Part shown: piece by piece, positions 15,689-23,408 of the stretch
How positions within the stretch are numbered: the stretch's first letter is position 1
Layout of the letters: each line of letters starts with the position of its first letter
DNA from: Flagellimonas sp. S3867
Lineage (GTDB): Bacteria > Bacteroidota > Bacteroidia > Flavobacteriales > Flavobacteriaceae
NCBI RefSeq assembly: GCF_014698935.1
Contig: NZ_JACVMN010000001.1
Location: 310,001-374,000, forward strand
Direction of reading: 5' to 3'
DNA length: 64,000 bases
The notes under the pieces: generated by a model
The model's database searches: none
What the model saw: the letters and a program-made list of their open reading frames with translations, nothing else
Told to the model about the DNA's origin: nothing
Position numbers and translations under genes: made by a program

Positions 15689-16751
15689 TACGCATCCTGA
15701 TTTTAAATTGAATGGAGTCCATTATAAATTCGATGAGCTTCAAGAAGTTGGTTACAGTCTAGTCAAAGAAGGTGAGGACCATGAGATTCCAATGGGTGAA
15801 TTCTTATTGGATTGGGTATCTGACAAGGGTACCTTGGAAGTTTTTACTTCCGGTTCCACAGGAAATCCAAAAAACATTGAGCTCAAGAAGGAGCATATGA
15901 TCAATTCGGCCAGTGCAACTGGCAAGTATTTTGGATTAGCTGCTGGTCATTCAGCCTTACTTTGTCTTCCATGTTCTGGTATTGCAGGGAAAATGATGTT
16001 GGTAAGAGCCATGGTTCTGGGCTTGAAGCTAAAATCGGTAGAACCCTCTTCAACTCCTCTAACTGGTATCACAACCAATTTTGATTTCGCTGCAATGGTT
16101 CCCTTGCAAGTTGAAAACTCCATAGGGCAATTAACTCAAATAAGAACTCTGATAATTGGAGGAGCACCAATTTCTTTACGATTAAAAAAAGCTTTGAAAA
16201 CAGCTTCAAATGCCGTTTTTGAAACCTATGGAATGACGGAGACCATAACCCATATAGCCGCTAAAAGATTGAACGGTGACAAAATTAGCTTAGAGACGGA
16301 CACCTTCGAAACCCTTCCGAACATTACCCTTTCCAAGGATAGTCGCGATTGTTTGGTCATTTCCGCCCCAAGAATTTCAGACCACGAAGTGGCTACCAAC
16401 GATATTGTGGATTTAATCAGCGAAACTACCTTTCAATGGTTGGGTAGGTATGACTCCGTTATAAATTCTGGTGGAATTAAACTCATTCCAGAACAAATAG
16501 AGAAGAAACTAACGTCGCTAATCCCTTCTCGATTTTTTGTAGCTGGCGTTCCAGATAATTCTTTGGGACAGAAATTGGTATTGCTTATTGAATCCGACAA
16601 TATTTTCGCAGAAAAACTTCTTGAGCGAATCAAAGGCTTAGATGATATTGGTAAATACGAGGTTCCGAAGGAAATCATTGCCATCAGGACTTTCGTAGAA
16701 ACTAAGAACGGTAAAATCCAAAGAGAAAAAACCTTACTTCAAATAAAGTAA
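15645..16751 (+). CDS. menE: O-succinylbenzoate-CoA ligase
   Basis: A 368-residue ANL-family adenylating enzyme that activates o-succinylbenzoate to the CoA thioester. The phosphate-binding loop FTSGSTGNPK lies near residue 65, then YGMTE, and the hinge/C-terminal region LGRYDSVINSGGIKLIPEQIE with a late catalytic Lys region (NGKIQREK). It is shorter than E. coli MenE (about 450) because the N-terminal lobe is reduced, a form common in Bacteroidota. The ATG at 15645 lies 44 bp inside the protease gene. Its product would be the substrate of MenB, which is not encoded in this window. Confidence 0.92.
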   Translation: MNLQPLTIVNPIWHSTHPDFKLNGVHYKFDELQEVGYSLVKEGEDHEIPMGEFLLDWVSDKGTLEVFTSGSTGNPKNIELKKEHMINSASATGKYFGLAAGHSALLCLPCSGIAGKMMLVRAMVLGLKLKSVEPSSTPLTGITTNFDFAAMVPLQVENSIGQLTQIRTLIIGGAPISLRLKKALKTASNAVFETYGMTETITHIAAKRLNGDKISLETDTFETLPNITLSKDSRDCLVISAPRISDHEVATNDIVDLISETTFQWLGRYDSVINSGGIKLIPEQIEKKLTSLIPSRFFVAGVPDNSLGQKLVLLIESDNIFAEKLLERIKGLDDIGKYEVPKEIIAIRTFVETKNGKIQREKTLLQIK

Positions 16752-16763
16752 GTTTCGTAAATT

Positions 16764-16780
16764 AAGCGGATAAACCGCTT
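16764..16780 (+). promoter_or_regulatory. Hairpin directly upstream of the M24 peptidase start codon
   Basis: AAGCGG (16764-16769), loop ATAAA, CCGCTT (16775-16780); the ATG follows at 16783. No T run follows, so it is not a convincing terminator. It would cover the ribosome entry site of the downstream gene. Confidence 0.4.
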
Positions 16781-16782
16781 TC

Positions 16783-18129
16783 ATGACAAGAATTATCTTA
16801 TTTCTGTTGCTTTCAACACCTTTTATTGGCTTTGCCCAACAAATTTTACCTGAAGTAGAAAGGGCTAGGGTGGTCGATGAGATTCTTGAAGAGCGTTTCA
16901 ATACCCTGCTGCCCAATTTGATGGATAAGACCGGGATTGATATGTGGGTGCTTATCTCTAGAGAATACAATGAAGACCCGGTGCTAAAAACAATGTTACC
17001 GGCCACTTGGTTAAATGCCAGACGTAGGACCATTCTATTATTTTATAGGAACAAAGCAACAGGAAGCATTGATAAATTGGCTGTGGCCCGATATAATGTT
17101 GGCAAAAGCATTCAGTCCGCTTGGGATAAAGAAAAAGAACCCAATCAATGGAAACGGTTAATACAACTCATTGAAGAACGAAATCCAGAAAAAATTGGAT
17201 TAAATTTTTCAAAAGACCACAATATAGCCGATGGGTTGGACAAGACGGATTATGAAGAGTTTATAGCTAATCTGCCCAAAAAGTATAAATCCAAAGTTGT
17301 TTCAGCGGAACAGCTGGCTGTAGGGTGGGTAGAGACACGAACAGAAAGGGAGATGATTGTTTATGATCAACTTGTTGATATTACCCACGACATCATTGCT
17401 GATGCTTTTTCTGAAAAAGTGATTACTCCTGGAATCACCACAACAACCGAGGTAGAATGGTGGATGCGACAAAAAGTGACTGATTTAGGGCTCGAAACTT
17501 GGTTTCACCCTACGGTTGACGTACAACGAACCAGCGAGAAGTTGGTCGGGCATTTATATTCGTTTTCAGGTAGACCGGATGATTTGACAATTCAACCAGG
17601 AGACCTTTTGCATTGTGATTTTGGGATTACCTATTTACGATTGAATACCGATTGCCAAGAGCTGGCCTATGTTTTAAGACCCAACGAGCAAGGCGCCCCC
17701 AAATTTTTGGTTGATGCTTTAAAAGATGGAAATCGAGTGCAGGACTTTTTAACCACAAATATGATAAAAGGCAGAACGGGAAACGAAATTTTGGCCAAAT
17801 CGCTGCAGGAAGCAAAGGATGCTGGGCTTCGTCCCGCAATTTATACCCACCCTTTGGGGAGTTATGGACATTCGGCAGGCACCACAATTGGCATGTGGGA
17901 TTCACAAGGAGGTGTTATGAAAGATGATGGTGAAAACTATCCCTTGAATGCAAACACGGTGTATGCTATTGAATTGAACACGACCGTCCATATTCCCGAA
18001 TGGAAAAGAGATATACGGGTGATGCTGGAGGAAGCTGGTTTTTATGGAGAAGAAGGATTTAGATACGTAAATGGTCGGCAAACAGAATTAATGTTGATCC
18101 CTAGGGTCAAAACGCATTTAAGAAACTGA
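16783..18129 (+). CDS. Exported M24 metallopeptidase (Xaa-Pro aminopeptidase/creatinase type)
   Basis: A 448-residue protein with a signal peptide (1-19, ending FAQQ), so periplasmic or beyond. Residues about 25-195 form the creatinase N-terminal domain and about 200-440 the pita-bread metallopeptidase. The five metal ligands can be traced: Asp in HCDFG, Asp in NTDCQE, His in the segment LGSYGHSAGT, Glu in YAIELN, and Glu in GRQTELMLIP. An intact catalytic site is therefore likely. Known family members remove N-terminal residues before proline. It starts 31 bp after menE behind a small hairpin, so it may be read through from the men operon. Confidence 0.87.
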   Translation: MTRIILFLLLSTPFIGFAQQILPEVERARVVDEILEERFNTLLPNLMDKTGIDMWVLISREYNEDPVLKTMLPATWLNARRRTILLFYRNKATGSIDKLAVARYNVGKSIQSAWDKEKEPNQWKRLIQLIEERNPEKIGLNFSKDHNIADGLDKTDYEEFIANLPKKYKSKVVSAEQLAVGWVETRTEREMIVYDQLVDITHDIIADAFSEKVITPGITTTTEVEWWMRQKVTDLGLETWFHPTVDVQRTSEKLVGHLYSFSGRPDDLTIQPGDLLHCDFGITYLRLNTDCQELAYVLRPNEQGAPKFLVDALKDGNRVQDFLTTNMIKGRTGNEILAKSLQEAKDAGLRPAIYTHPLGSYGHSAGTTIGMWDSQGGVMKDDGENYPLNANTVYAIELNTTVHIPEWKRDIRVMLEEAGFYGEEGFRYVNGRQTELMLIPRVKTHLRN

Positions 18130-18233
18130 AATTGAAATTTATCAATCCTAAACTGGCATTTATGAAATCAACTTAGCGTTGTTGGAATTGAAATGATATT
18201 TTTAAACAGGATTCTACACAATATTTAATTACC

Positions 18234-20450
18234 ATGAAACAATTATACATTAAGCTGATTATAGTAGTCTTATTTTCCGCTTTACAATCTGCTATCGGTC
18301 AAACATCTAAAAAAGTGGATATTTACTGGGATGTGTCCCATTCAATGGTGAACAGAAACCTGGAAAAGGAATTCTATTTTTTGGATGCTTACTTCAAAGA
18401 TGCCCTAGATGCAAATGTGGTATTGTTGACTTTCAGTAACCAAGTTATTTCAAAAGATGAATTCAAAGTAGTTGATGGAGATTGGTTGGGCATAAAAGAA
18501 AAATTAAAAAGTGTAGATTATGATGGAGGTACCTTCTTCGCGCCTTTAGAAGACTACGCTCAAGGCGGTGATATTCTTTTGTTTACAGATGGAAAACAAA
18601 CTTTGGGCGCGACCACGCCCAATTTTGATGGAGAATTACATGTGATAAACGGTAAAAAAGATTTTGATAGGGCAAGCCTTAATTTGTTGGCAATAGTTAA
18701 CAATGGCAACTTGGTAAATCTTACAGAAAATCGAAGTATAAAAAATCAATCAAATACCCAGGTTTACTCCGGTAATATTTACAAGGGAACGACTGGTTTG
18801 CCCAATGCCGAAGTTTATATCAAAGGAAATAGGAGTGAATTTTTAAAATCGGATACATCTGGGGCTTTCAAAATTAATGCAGTGGTAGGCGATACTTTGG
18901 TAATATCCTATAGAAACAATGAAAAAGTAGAGGTTCTTGGAGATGATTTATCCATAGATTTTTCATTTGAAGATAGGGGCATACAGCTAGATGAAGTAGT
19001 GGTTACCGATAATGTAAAAGTTCAAACAGGCGAAACAACTACCGGTTATGGAAAGGAAAGCAAGGAGAAACTAGGCTATGCCGTCCAATCGATAACAGAT
19101 AAAGATATAACAGATATTGCCACCACGGGAAATAATGCAATTCAAGGGAAGTTTTCTGGTGTTAAATTAGGTCAAAACGATGATTTAAGTCAAATCACTA
19201 TGCGTCCAAGTAATTCTATTCTGGGAAATAATTATGGATTGATTGTTATTGATGGGATTCCAACAAGTAGAGCAAACTCTGGTTCGGTAGGTCTGGCAGA
19301 TGCAGCACCTGAAAGAGGTAATGACACGGCAGCTCCCAGCAGAATTACAGGCACAGGATTCATAGATCCGCAAAACATAGCAGAAATCACAGTTTTAAAA
19401 GGTTTGGCAGCTACCAATCGTTTTGGTAGCATGGGTGCCAATGGAGTATTGTTGATTACCACGAAAACCGCTCAGGTTGCTGGCCCTAAAGGTGAAAAAA
19501 GGGACTTGGCTAGACTCACCAACAATGTTTATGACGGTAAAATAAAAGTGAGTAATAAAGCTTTGGTGACCCCGTACCTTAAAGAATTGAAAAAAGGTAA
19601 AAACGTTCAGGAAGCTTATGATATGTATTTAAAACAAAGAAATAAATATGCCAACACTCCAGAGTATTACCTGGATGTGTATGCGTTCTTTTATAGTTCA
19701 AATAATGAAATAGCAGAGCGGATACTAACCAATATACTGGAAAAGGAACAACCTAGTTATGATGAACTCCGTGGAATGTTTCTGAAAACAACAGAAAACG
19801 GAAACCATAACATGGCACTTTCAGCTGCAAACAGGATGTTGGAACAATTCCCGAACAAGATTCAACCCTATTTTGATGTTGCGATGGCAAACAAAAATGT
19901 AGGAAATCATCAAGAGGCGCTGAACATGTTCAATAGAATTGTGAACGGGTCTGCCAATGAGCAATTGAATTTTGGAGGTATTGAAAAAGTTGTAGGGACA
20001 GAAATCAGGAATTTGGTGAACAAAGAACGGGCGCATCTTGATCTAAGCAAGGTTGACCAAAAATATAGGAACAACCTTACCTACAACGCACGATTGTTTT
20101 TGGACTGGAACAATGCCGATGCCGAATTTGTTGTTCAGGTTGTAAACCCACAAAAACGATTTTTTAACTGGGAACATACCGAAACAGCTGATCGTGCGCG
20201 AATCTTGAATGAATTGCAGCATGGTTTCAGCAACGAACAATTTGAGATTGTAGGAGCCGAGACCATTGGTGACTGGATTTTAAACGTCACCTATTTGGGT
20301 AATAGGACTTCTGGGAGTAAAACACCAACATTCTTAAAATGCACAGTGCAGTACAACTTTGGTAAACCAAACCAAAAGAGCGAAGAATTTATGGTTCGCC
20401 TACAAGAACCTGGAGACGAGCAGCAACTTGCAAAATTTACAGTGCAGTAA
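18234..20450 (+). CDS. Chimeric exported protein: vWA domain, carboxypeptidase-regulatory-like domain, TonB-receptor plug, TPR-like C-terminus
   Basis: A 738-residue exported protein (signal peptide 1-22). Residues about 27-150 look like a von Willebrand A domain with MIDAS residues Asp33, Ser35, Ser37, Thr100 and Asp119. About 178-250 is a carboxypeptidase-regulatory-like beta sandwich. About 252-412 matches the TonB-dependent receptor plug, including the lead-in QLDEVVVTDN and the ending FGSMGANGVLLITTK. Instead of a 22-strand barrel it continues with a TPR-type helical region (about 430-600) and a C-terminal beta domain (about 640-738). Related SusC-like proteins share the plug grammar, but without a barrel it cannot be a transporter itself. 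The function is not known. It is convergent with, and directly abuts, the carboxylase gene. Confidence 0.82.
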   Translation: MKQLYIKLIIVVLFSALQSAIGQTSKKVDIYWDVSHSMVNRNLEKEFYFLDAYFKDALDANVVLLTFSNQVISKDEFKVVDGDWLGIKEKLKSVDYDGGTFFAPLEDYAQGGDILLFTDGKQTLGATTPNFDGELHVINGKKDFDRASLNLLAIVNNGNLVNLTENRSIKNQSNTQVYSGNIYKGTTGLPNAEVYIKGNRSEFLKSDTSGAFKINAVVGDTLVISYRNNEKVEVLGDDLSIDFSFEDRGIQLDEVVVTDNVKVQTGETTTGYGKESKEKLGYAVQSITDKDITDIATTGNNAIQGKFSGVKLGQNDDLSQITMRPSNSILGNNYGLIVIDGIPTSRANSGSVGLADAAPERGNDTAAPSRITGTGFIDPQNIAEITVLKGLAATNRFGSMGANGVLLITTKTAQVAGPKGEKRDLARLTNNVYDGKIKVSNKALVTPYLKELKKGKNVQEAYDMYLKQRNKYANTPEYYLDVYAFFYSSNNEIAERILTNILEKEQPSYDELRGMFLKTTENGNHNMALSAANRMLEQFPNKIQPYFDVAMANKNVGNHQEALNMFNRIVNGSANEQLNFGGIEKVVGTEIRNLVNKERAHLDLSKVDQKYRNNLTYNARLFLDWNNADAEFVVQVVNPQKRFFNWEHTETADRARILNELQHGFSNEQFEIVGAETIGDWILNVTYLGNRTSGSKTPTFLKCTVQYNFGKPNQKSEEFMVRLQEPGDEQQLAKFTVQ

Positions 20451-22079
20451 CTATACTTGCAGCACTCCCATATTGAATTGCTTTTCAATAGGAGAATGAT
20501 TGGCAGCTTCAATTCCCATCGATATCCAATTTCTGGTTTCCAATGGATTTATAATGGCATCCGTCCAGAGGCGTGCTGCCGCATAATACGGCGATATCTG
20601 GTGGTCGTAACGTTGTTTTATTGTATCGAACAACTCTTTTTCCTTTTGTGCATCCAACTTTTCGCCATTTTTCTCCAGCGAGGCTTTTTCAATTTGTAAT
20701 AACACCTTTGCAGCCGAATTTCCGCTCATAACGGCCAATTCTGCACTAGGCCATGCAACAATGAGTCTTGGATCATAGGCTTTGCCGCACATGGCATAGT
20801 TTCCGGCCCCGTAACTATTACCGATGACCACGGTAAATTTGGGTACAACAGAATTACTGACCGCATTCACCATTTTGGCACCATCTTTTATGATTCCGCC
20901 ATGTTCACTTTTACTGCCTACCATAAATCCGGTCACATCCTGTAAAAACACCAATGGAATTTTCTTTTGGTTGCAATTGGCTATAAAACGAGTAGCCTTG
21001 TCGGCGGAATCCGAGTATATGACACCGCCAAATTGCATTTCTCCCTTTTGGGTCTTGACCACCTTTCGCTGATTGGCAACAATGCCAACGGCCCATCCGT
21101 CAATTCGGGCGTAACCCGTTAGGATGGTTTTTCCGTAGCCTTCCTTGTATTGATCAAACTCTGAATCGTCTACCAAACGTTTGATGATTTCCATCATATC
21201 ATATTGGTCTCCACGGGAAGCAGGCAAGATTCCATAAATGTCCTCCGGATTTTCAACAGGGGCCTTGGCTTCAATTCTATTAAATCCTGTTTTTTCAAAA
21301 TCCCCAATTTTACCAACAATACGTTTGATTTTATCCAGGGCATCTTTATCATTTTTGGCTTTGTAATCAGTTACCCCACTTATTTCCGAATGCGTGGTAG
21401 CGCCTCCCAAGGTTTCATTGTCTATGCTTTCTCCAATGGCGGCTTTCACCAAATAACTTCCTGCCAAAAAAATACTGCCGGTTTTGTCAACAATCATGGC
21501 TTCGTCGCTCATTATGGGCAGATACGCCCCACCTGCTACGCAGCTTCCCATTACTGCCGAAATCTGGGTAATTCCCATGCTGCTCATAACGGCATTATTC
21601 CTGAAGATTCTTCCAAAATGTTCTTTATCAGGAAAAATTTCATCTTGCATAGGCAAGTATACTCCAGCGCTATCAACTAAATAGATAATGGGTAATTTAT
21701 TCTCAATGGAAATTTCTTGCGCCCTTAGATTTTTCTTTCCGGTAATAGGAAACCATGCACCGGCCTTAACCGTGGCATCATTCGCAACTGCAACACATTG
21801 TTTGCCTTGCACGTATCCAATTTTTACCACAACCCCAGCGGAAGGACATCCACCATGTTCGGCGTACATACCTTCTCCGGCAAAAGCTCCAATCTCAATG
21901 CTTTGCGAATCAGTATCCAAAAGATAATCAATTCGCTCTCGGGCGGTCATTTTTCCTTTGGCGTGATGCTTTTCAATACGTTTTTTGCCACCGCCCAGCT
22001 TAACTTGGGTCAGTTTTTTGCGGAGTTCAGCTAACTTTAATTTATTGTGGTCTTCATTTTTGTTGAAGTCAATATCCAT
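20451..22079 (-). CDS. Acyl-CoA carboxylase, carboxyltransferase (beta) subunit, methylcrotonyl/propionyl-CoA type
   Basis: A 542-residue carboxyltransferase subunit that moves CO2 from biotin to an acyl-CoA. The N-half carries the acyl-CoA site region (AEHGGCPSAGVV, then VANDATVKAGAWFPIT) with the oxyanion glycine-rich stretch SCVAGGAYLPIMSDEA; the C-half has QDVTGFMVG and the biotin-side segment GNSYGAGNYAMCGKAYDP. This pattern is closest to methylcrotonoyl-CoA carboxylase beta and related acyl-CoA carboxylases of 510-540 residues. No biotin carboxylase or biotin carrier gene is adjacent. The stop codon abuts the stop of the convergent chimeric gene with no spacer. Exact substrate uncertain. 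Confidence 0.9.
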   Translation of the reverse strand: MDIDFNKNEDHNKLKLAELRKKLTQVKLGGGKKRIEKHHAKGKMTARERIDYLLDTDSQSIEIGAFAGEGMYAEHGGCPSAGVVVKIGYVQGKQCVAVANDATVKAGAWFPITGKKNLRAQEISIENKLPIIYLVDSAGVYLPMQDEIFPDKEHFGRIFRNNAVMSSMGITQISAVMGSCVAGGAYLPIMSDEAMIVDKTGSIFLAGSYLVKAAIGESIDNETLGGATTHSEISGVTDYKAKNDKDALDKIKRIVGKIGDFEKTGFNRIEAKAPVENPEDIYGILPASRGDQYDMMEIIKRLVDDSEFDQYKEGYGKTILTGYARIDGWAVGIVANQRKVVKTQKGEMQFGGVIYSDSADKATRFIANCNQKKIPLVFLQDVTGFMVGSKSEHGGIIKDGAKMVNAVSNSVVPKFTVVIGNSYGAGNYAMCGKAYDPRLIVAWPSAELAVMSGNSAAKVLLQIEKASLEKNGEKLDAQKEKELFDTIKQRYDHQISPYYAAARLWTDAIINPLETRNWISMGIEAANHSPIEKQFNMGVLQV

Positions 22080-22103
22080 AATTTGTACTGCGATTTCATC
22101 TTG

Positions 22104-22137
22104 TTGCTAAGATAAGGAGTTATAATCATTACTTTTG
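22104..22137 (+). promoter_or_regulatory. Promoter of the Gfo/Idh/MocA oxidoreductase gene
   Basis: TTG at 22104-22106, a 23-bp spacer and TACTTTTG at 22130-22137; the ATG is at 22145, 7 bp after the -7 box. The spacer is at the long end of the usual range. It lies in the 65-bp divergent gap with the carboxylase gene. Confidence 0.45.
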
Positions 22138-22144
22138 GTTCCGT

Positions 22145-23128
22145 ATGAAAAGTAAAATTAAATGGGGCATAATCGGCCCCGGAAACATTGCCAGAAAATT
22201 CACTTCAGATTTAAAATTGGTTGACACTGCTTCGGTTTCGGCAGTTGCTTCCCGAAATCTGGAAAGGGCGCAAAGTTTTGCCGATGAGTTTCAAATACCC
22301 CAGGTGTTTGATAGTTATGATTCCTTATTCGCTTCGAATGCTGTAGATATAGTTTATATAGCCACACCACATAATTTTCATAAAGATTTGGCCATTAAGG
22401 CCATGGAAAAAGGAAAGCACATACTCTGTGAAAAACCTTTGGGTATTAATAGGGTAGAGGTTGAAGAAATCATTGCAGCTGCAAAACAAAATAAGGTTTT
22501 TATGATGGAAGGACTTTGGTCGCGCTTTAATCCATCCATAAAAAAGGCAAAACAACTTGTTGATTCGGGAGAAATAGGAAATGTATCTTATGTGTATGCC
22601 GATTTTGCCTTCTATGGATTGGATAGAGATGAAGATTCCAGGGTTTTGAATCTAGATTTAGCTTCAGGTTCCTTGCTAGACATTGGAATTTATCCCATTT
22701 TCTTGGCCTATCTGATTTTGGGAATGCCTGAAGAAATTCAAGCATCTTCCAATTTTCATCCAAATGGAACCGAAATACAGACTTCTATGATTTTTCAATA
22801 CCCCAATGCCCAAGCAGTTTTATATAGCGGGTTGACAAGTGATTCAAAAATGGAAGCCAAAATTTCTGGGAGTCAAGGAGAAATTATTATCCCACCGCGC
22901 TGGCATGAGGCAGATGGATATTCCCTGGTAAAACAAAAAGAGTCTCAAAAAAATGATCTTCCAAGAACAGGGATTGGCTTTGTGCATGAAATATTGGAGG
23001 TGCATGACTGTCTTATAAACAATAGATTGGAAAGCCCCTTATGGACCCATCAAAATAGCCTGGATTTGGTGGATCTTATGGATACGGTTAGAAGAAAAAC
23101 TGGCATTAAATTCCCTTTTGAAACATAA
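22145..23128 (+). CDS. Gfo/Idh/MocA family NAD(P)-dependent oxidoreductase
   Basis: A 327-residue cytoplasmic oxidoreductase. The N-terminal Rossmann motif is GPGNIA (about residues 11-16), followed by the strand ASVSAVASRNLERA, the helix-cap segment VDIVYIATPHNFH and the catalytic-lysine motif GKHILCEKPLG. The C-terminal alpha/beta domain contains LDIGIYPIFLAYLILG, typical of dimeric dihydrodiol/xylose-type dehydrogenases and related enzymes. The length is normal for the family. Neighbouring genes give no pathway hint, so the sugar or inositol substrate is not known. Confidence 0.9.
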   Translation: MKSKIKWGIIGPGNIARKFTSDLKLVDTASVSAVASRNLERAQSFADEFQIPQVFDSYDSLFASNAVDIVYIATPHNFHKDLAIKAMEKGKHILCEKPLGINRVEVEEIIAAAKQNKVFMMEGLWSRFNPSIKKAKQLVDSGEIGNVSYVYADFAFYGLDRDEDSRVLNLDLASGSLLDIGIYPIFLAYLILGMPEEIQASSNFHPNGTEIQTSMIFQYPNAQAVLYSGLTSDSKMEAKISGSQGEIIIPPRWHEADGYSLVKQKESQKNDLPRTGIGFVHEILEVHDCLINNRLESPLWTHQNSLDLVDLMDTVRRKTGIKFPFET

Positions 23129-23196
23129 AGAACTCCGGACATCTAGGATTATTTCTTTTTTTTACGATATTTGATTTTTTACCAAACCAACAACAT

Positions 23197-23379
23197 ATGG
23201 GAATGAATAAAAATACAGTGCTCGCATGGGCAACATGGATAATGATTTTTGTGGGATTGGGAATGATAGCCCTGGGTGCCTTTAAATATGATGAGGTCGC
23301 CGGTTACGGATTTGCGGCTGTCGGCATTGGTTTTTTTGCCATTGCATGGGTTTTCAATGCACTTAAAGGCCGCGTATAA
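23197..23379 (+). CDS. Small two-helix membrane protein (CAL67264-like)
   Basis: A 60-residue protein consisting almost wholly of two membrane helices (about 7-27 and 36-55) joined by a short KYDEVAGYG loop, with a basic end (LKGRV). Small proteins of this look, often annotated as the CAL67264 family, are common beside ettA in flavobacteria; I recall this from memory and give it moderate weight. The ATG at 23197 is followed by a second Met two codons later. It precedes ettA by 29 bp, so the two are likely co-transcribed. Function unknown. Confidence 0.7.
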   Translation: MGMNKNTVLAWATWIMIFVGLGMIALGAFKYDEVAGYGFAAVGIGFFAIAWVFNALKGRV

Positions 23380-23408
23380 CTTCCATTTACATAACTTAAT
23401 ACAACCAA

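Noticed and set aside
21204..21680. 158-residue open frame on the plus strand
   Set aside because: Antisense to the acyl-CoA carboxylase beta gene, whose motifs are continuous on the minus strand.
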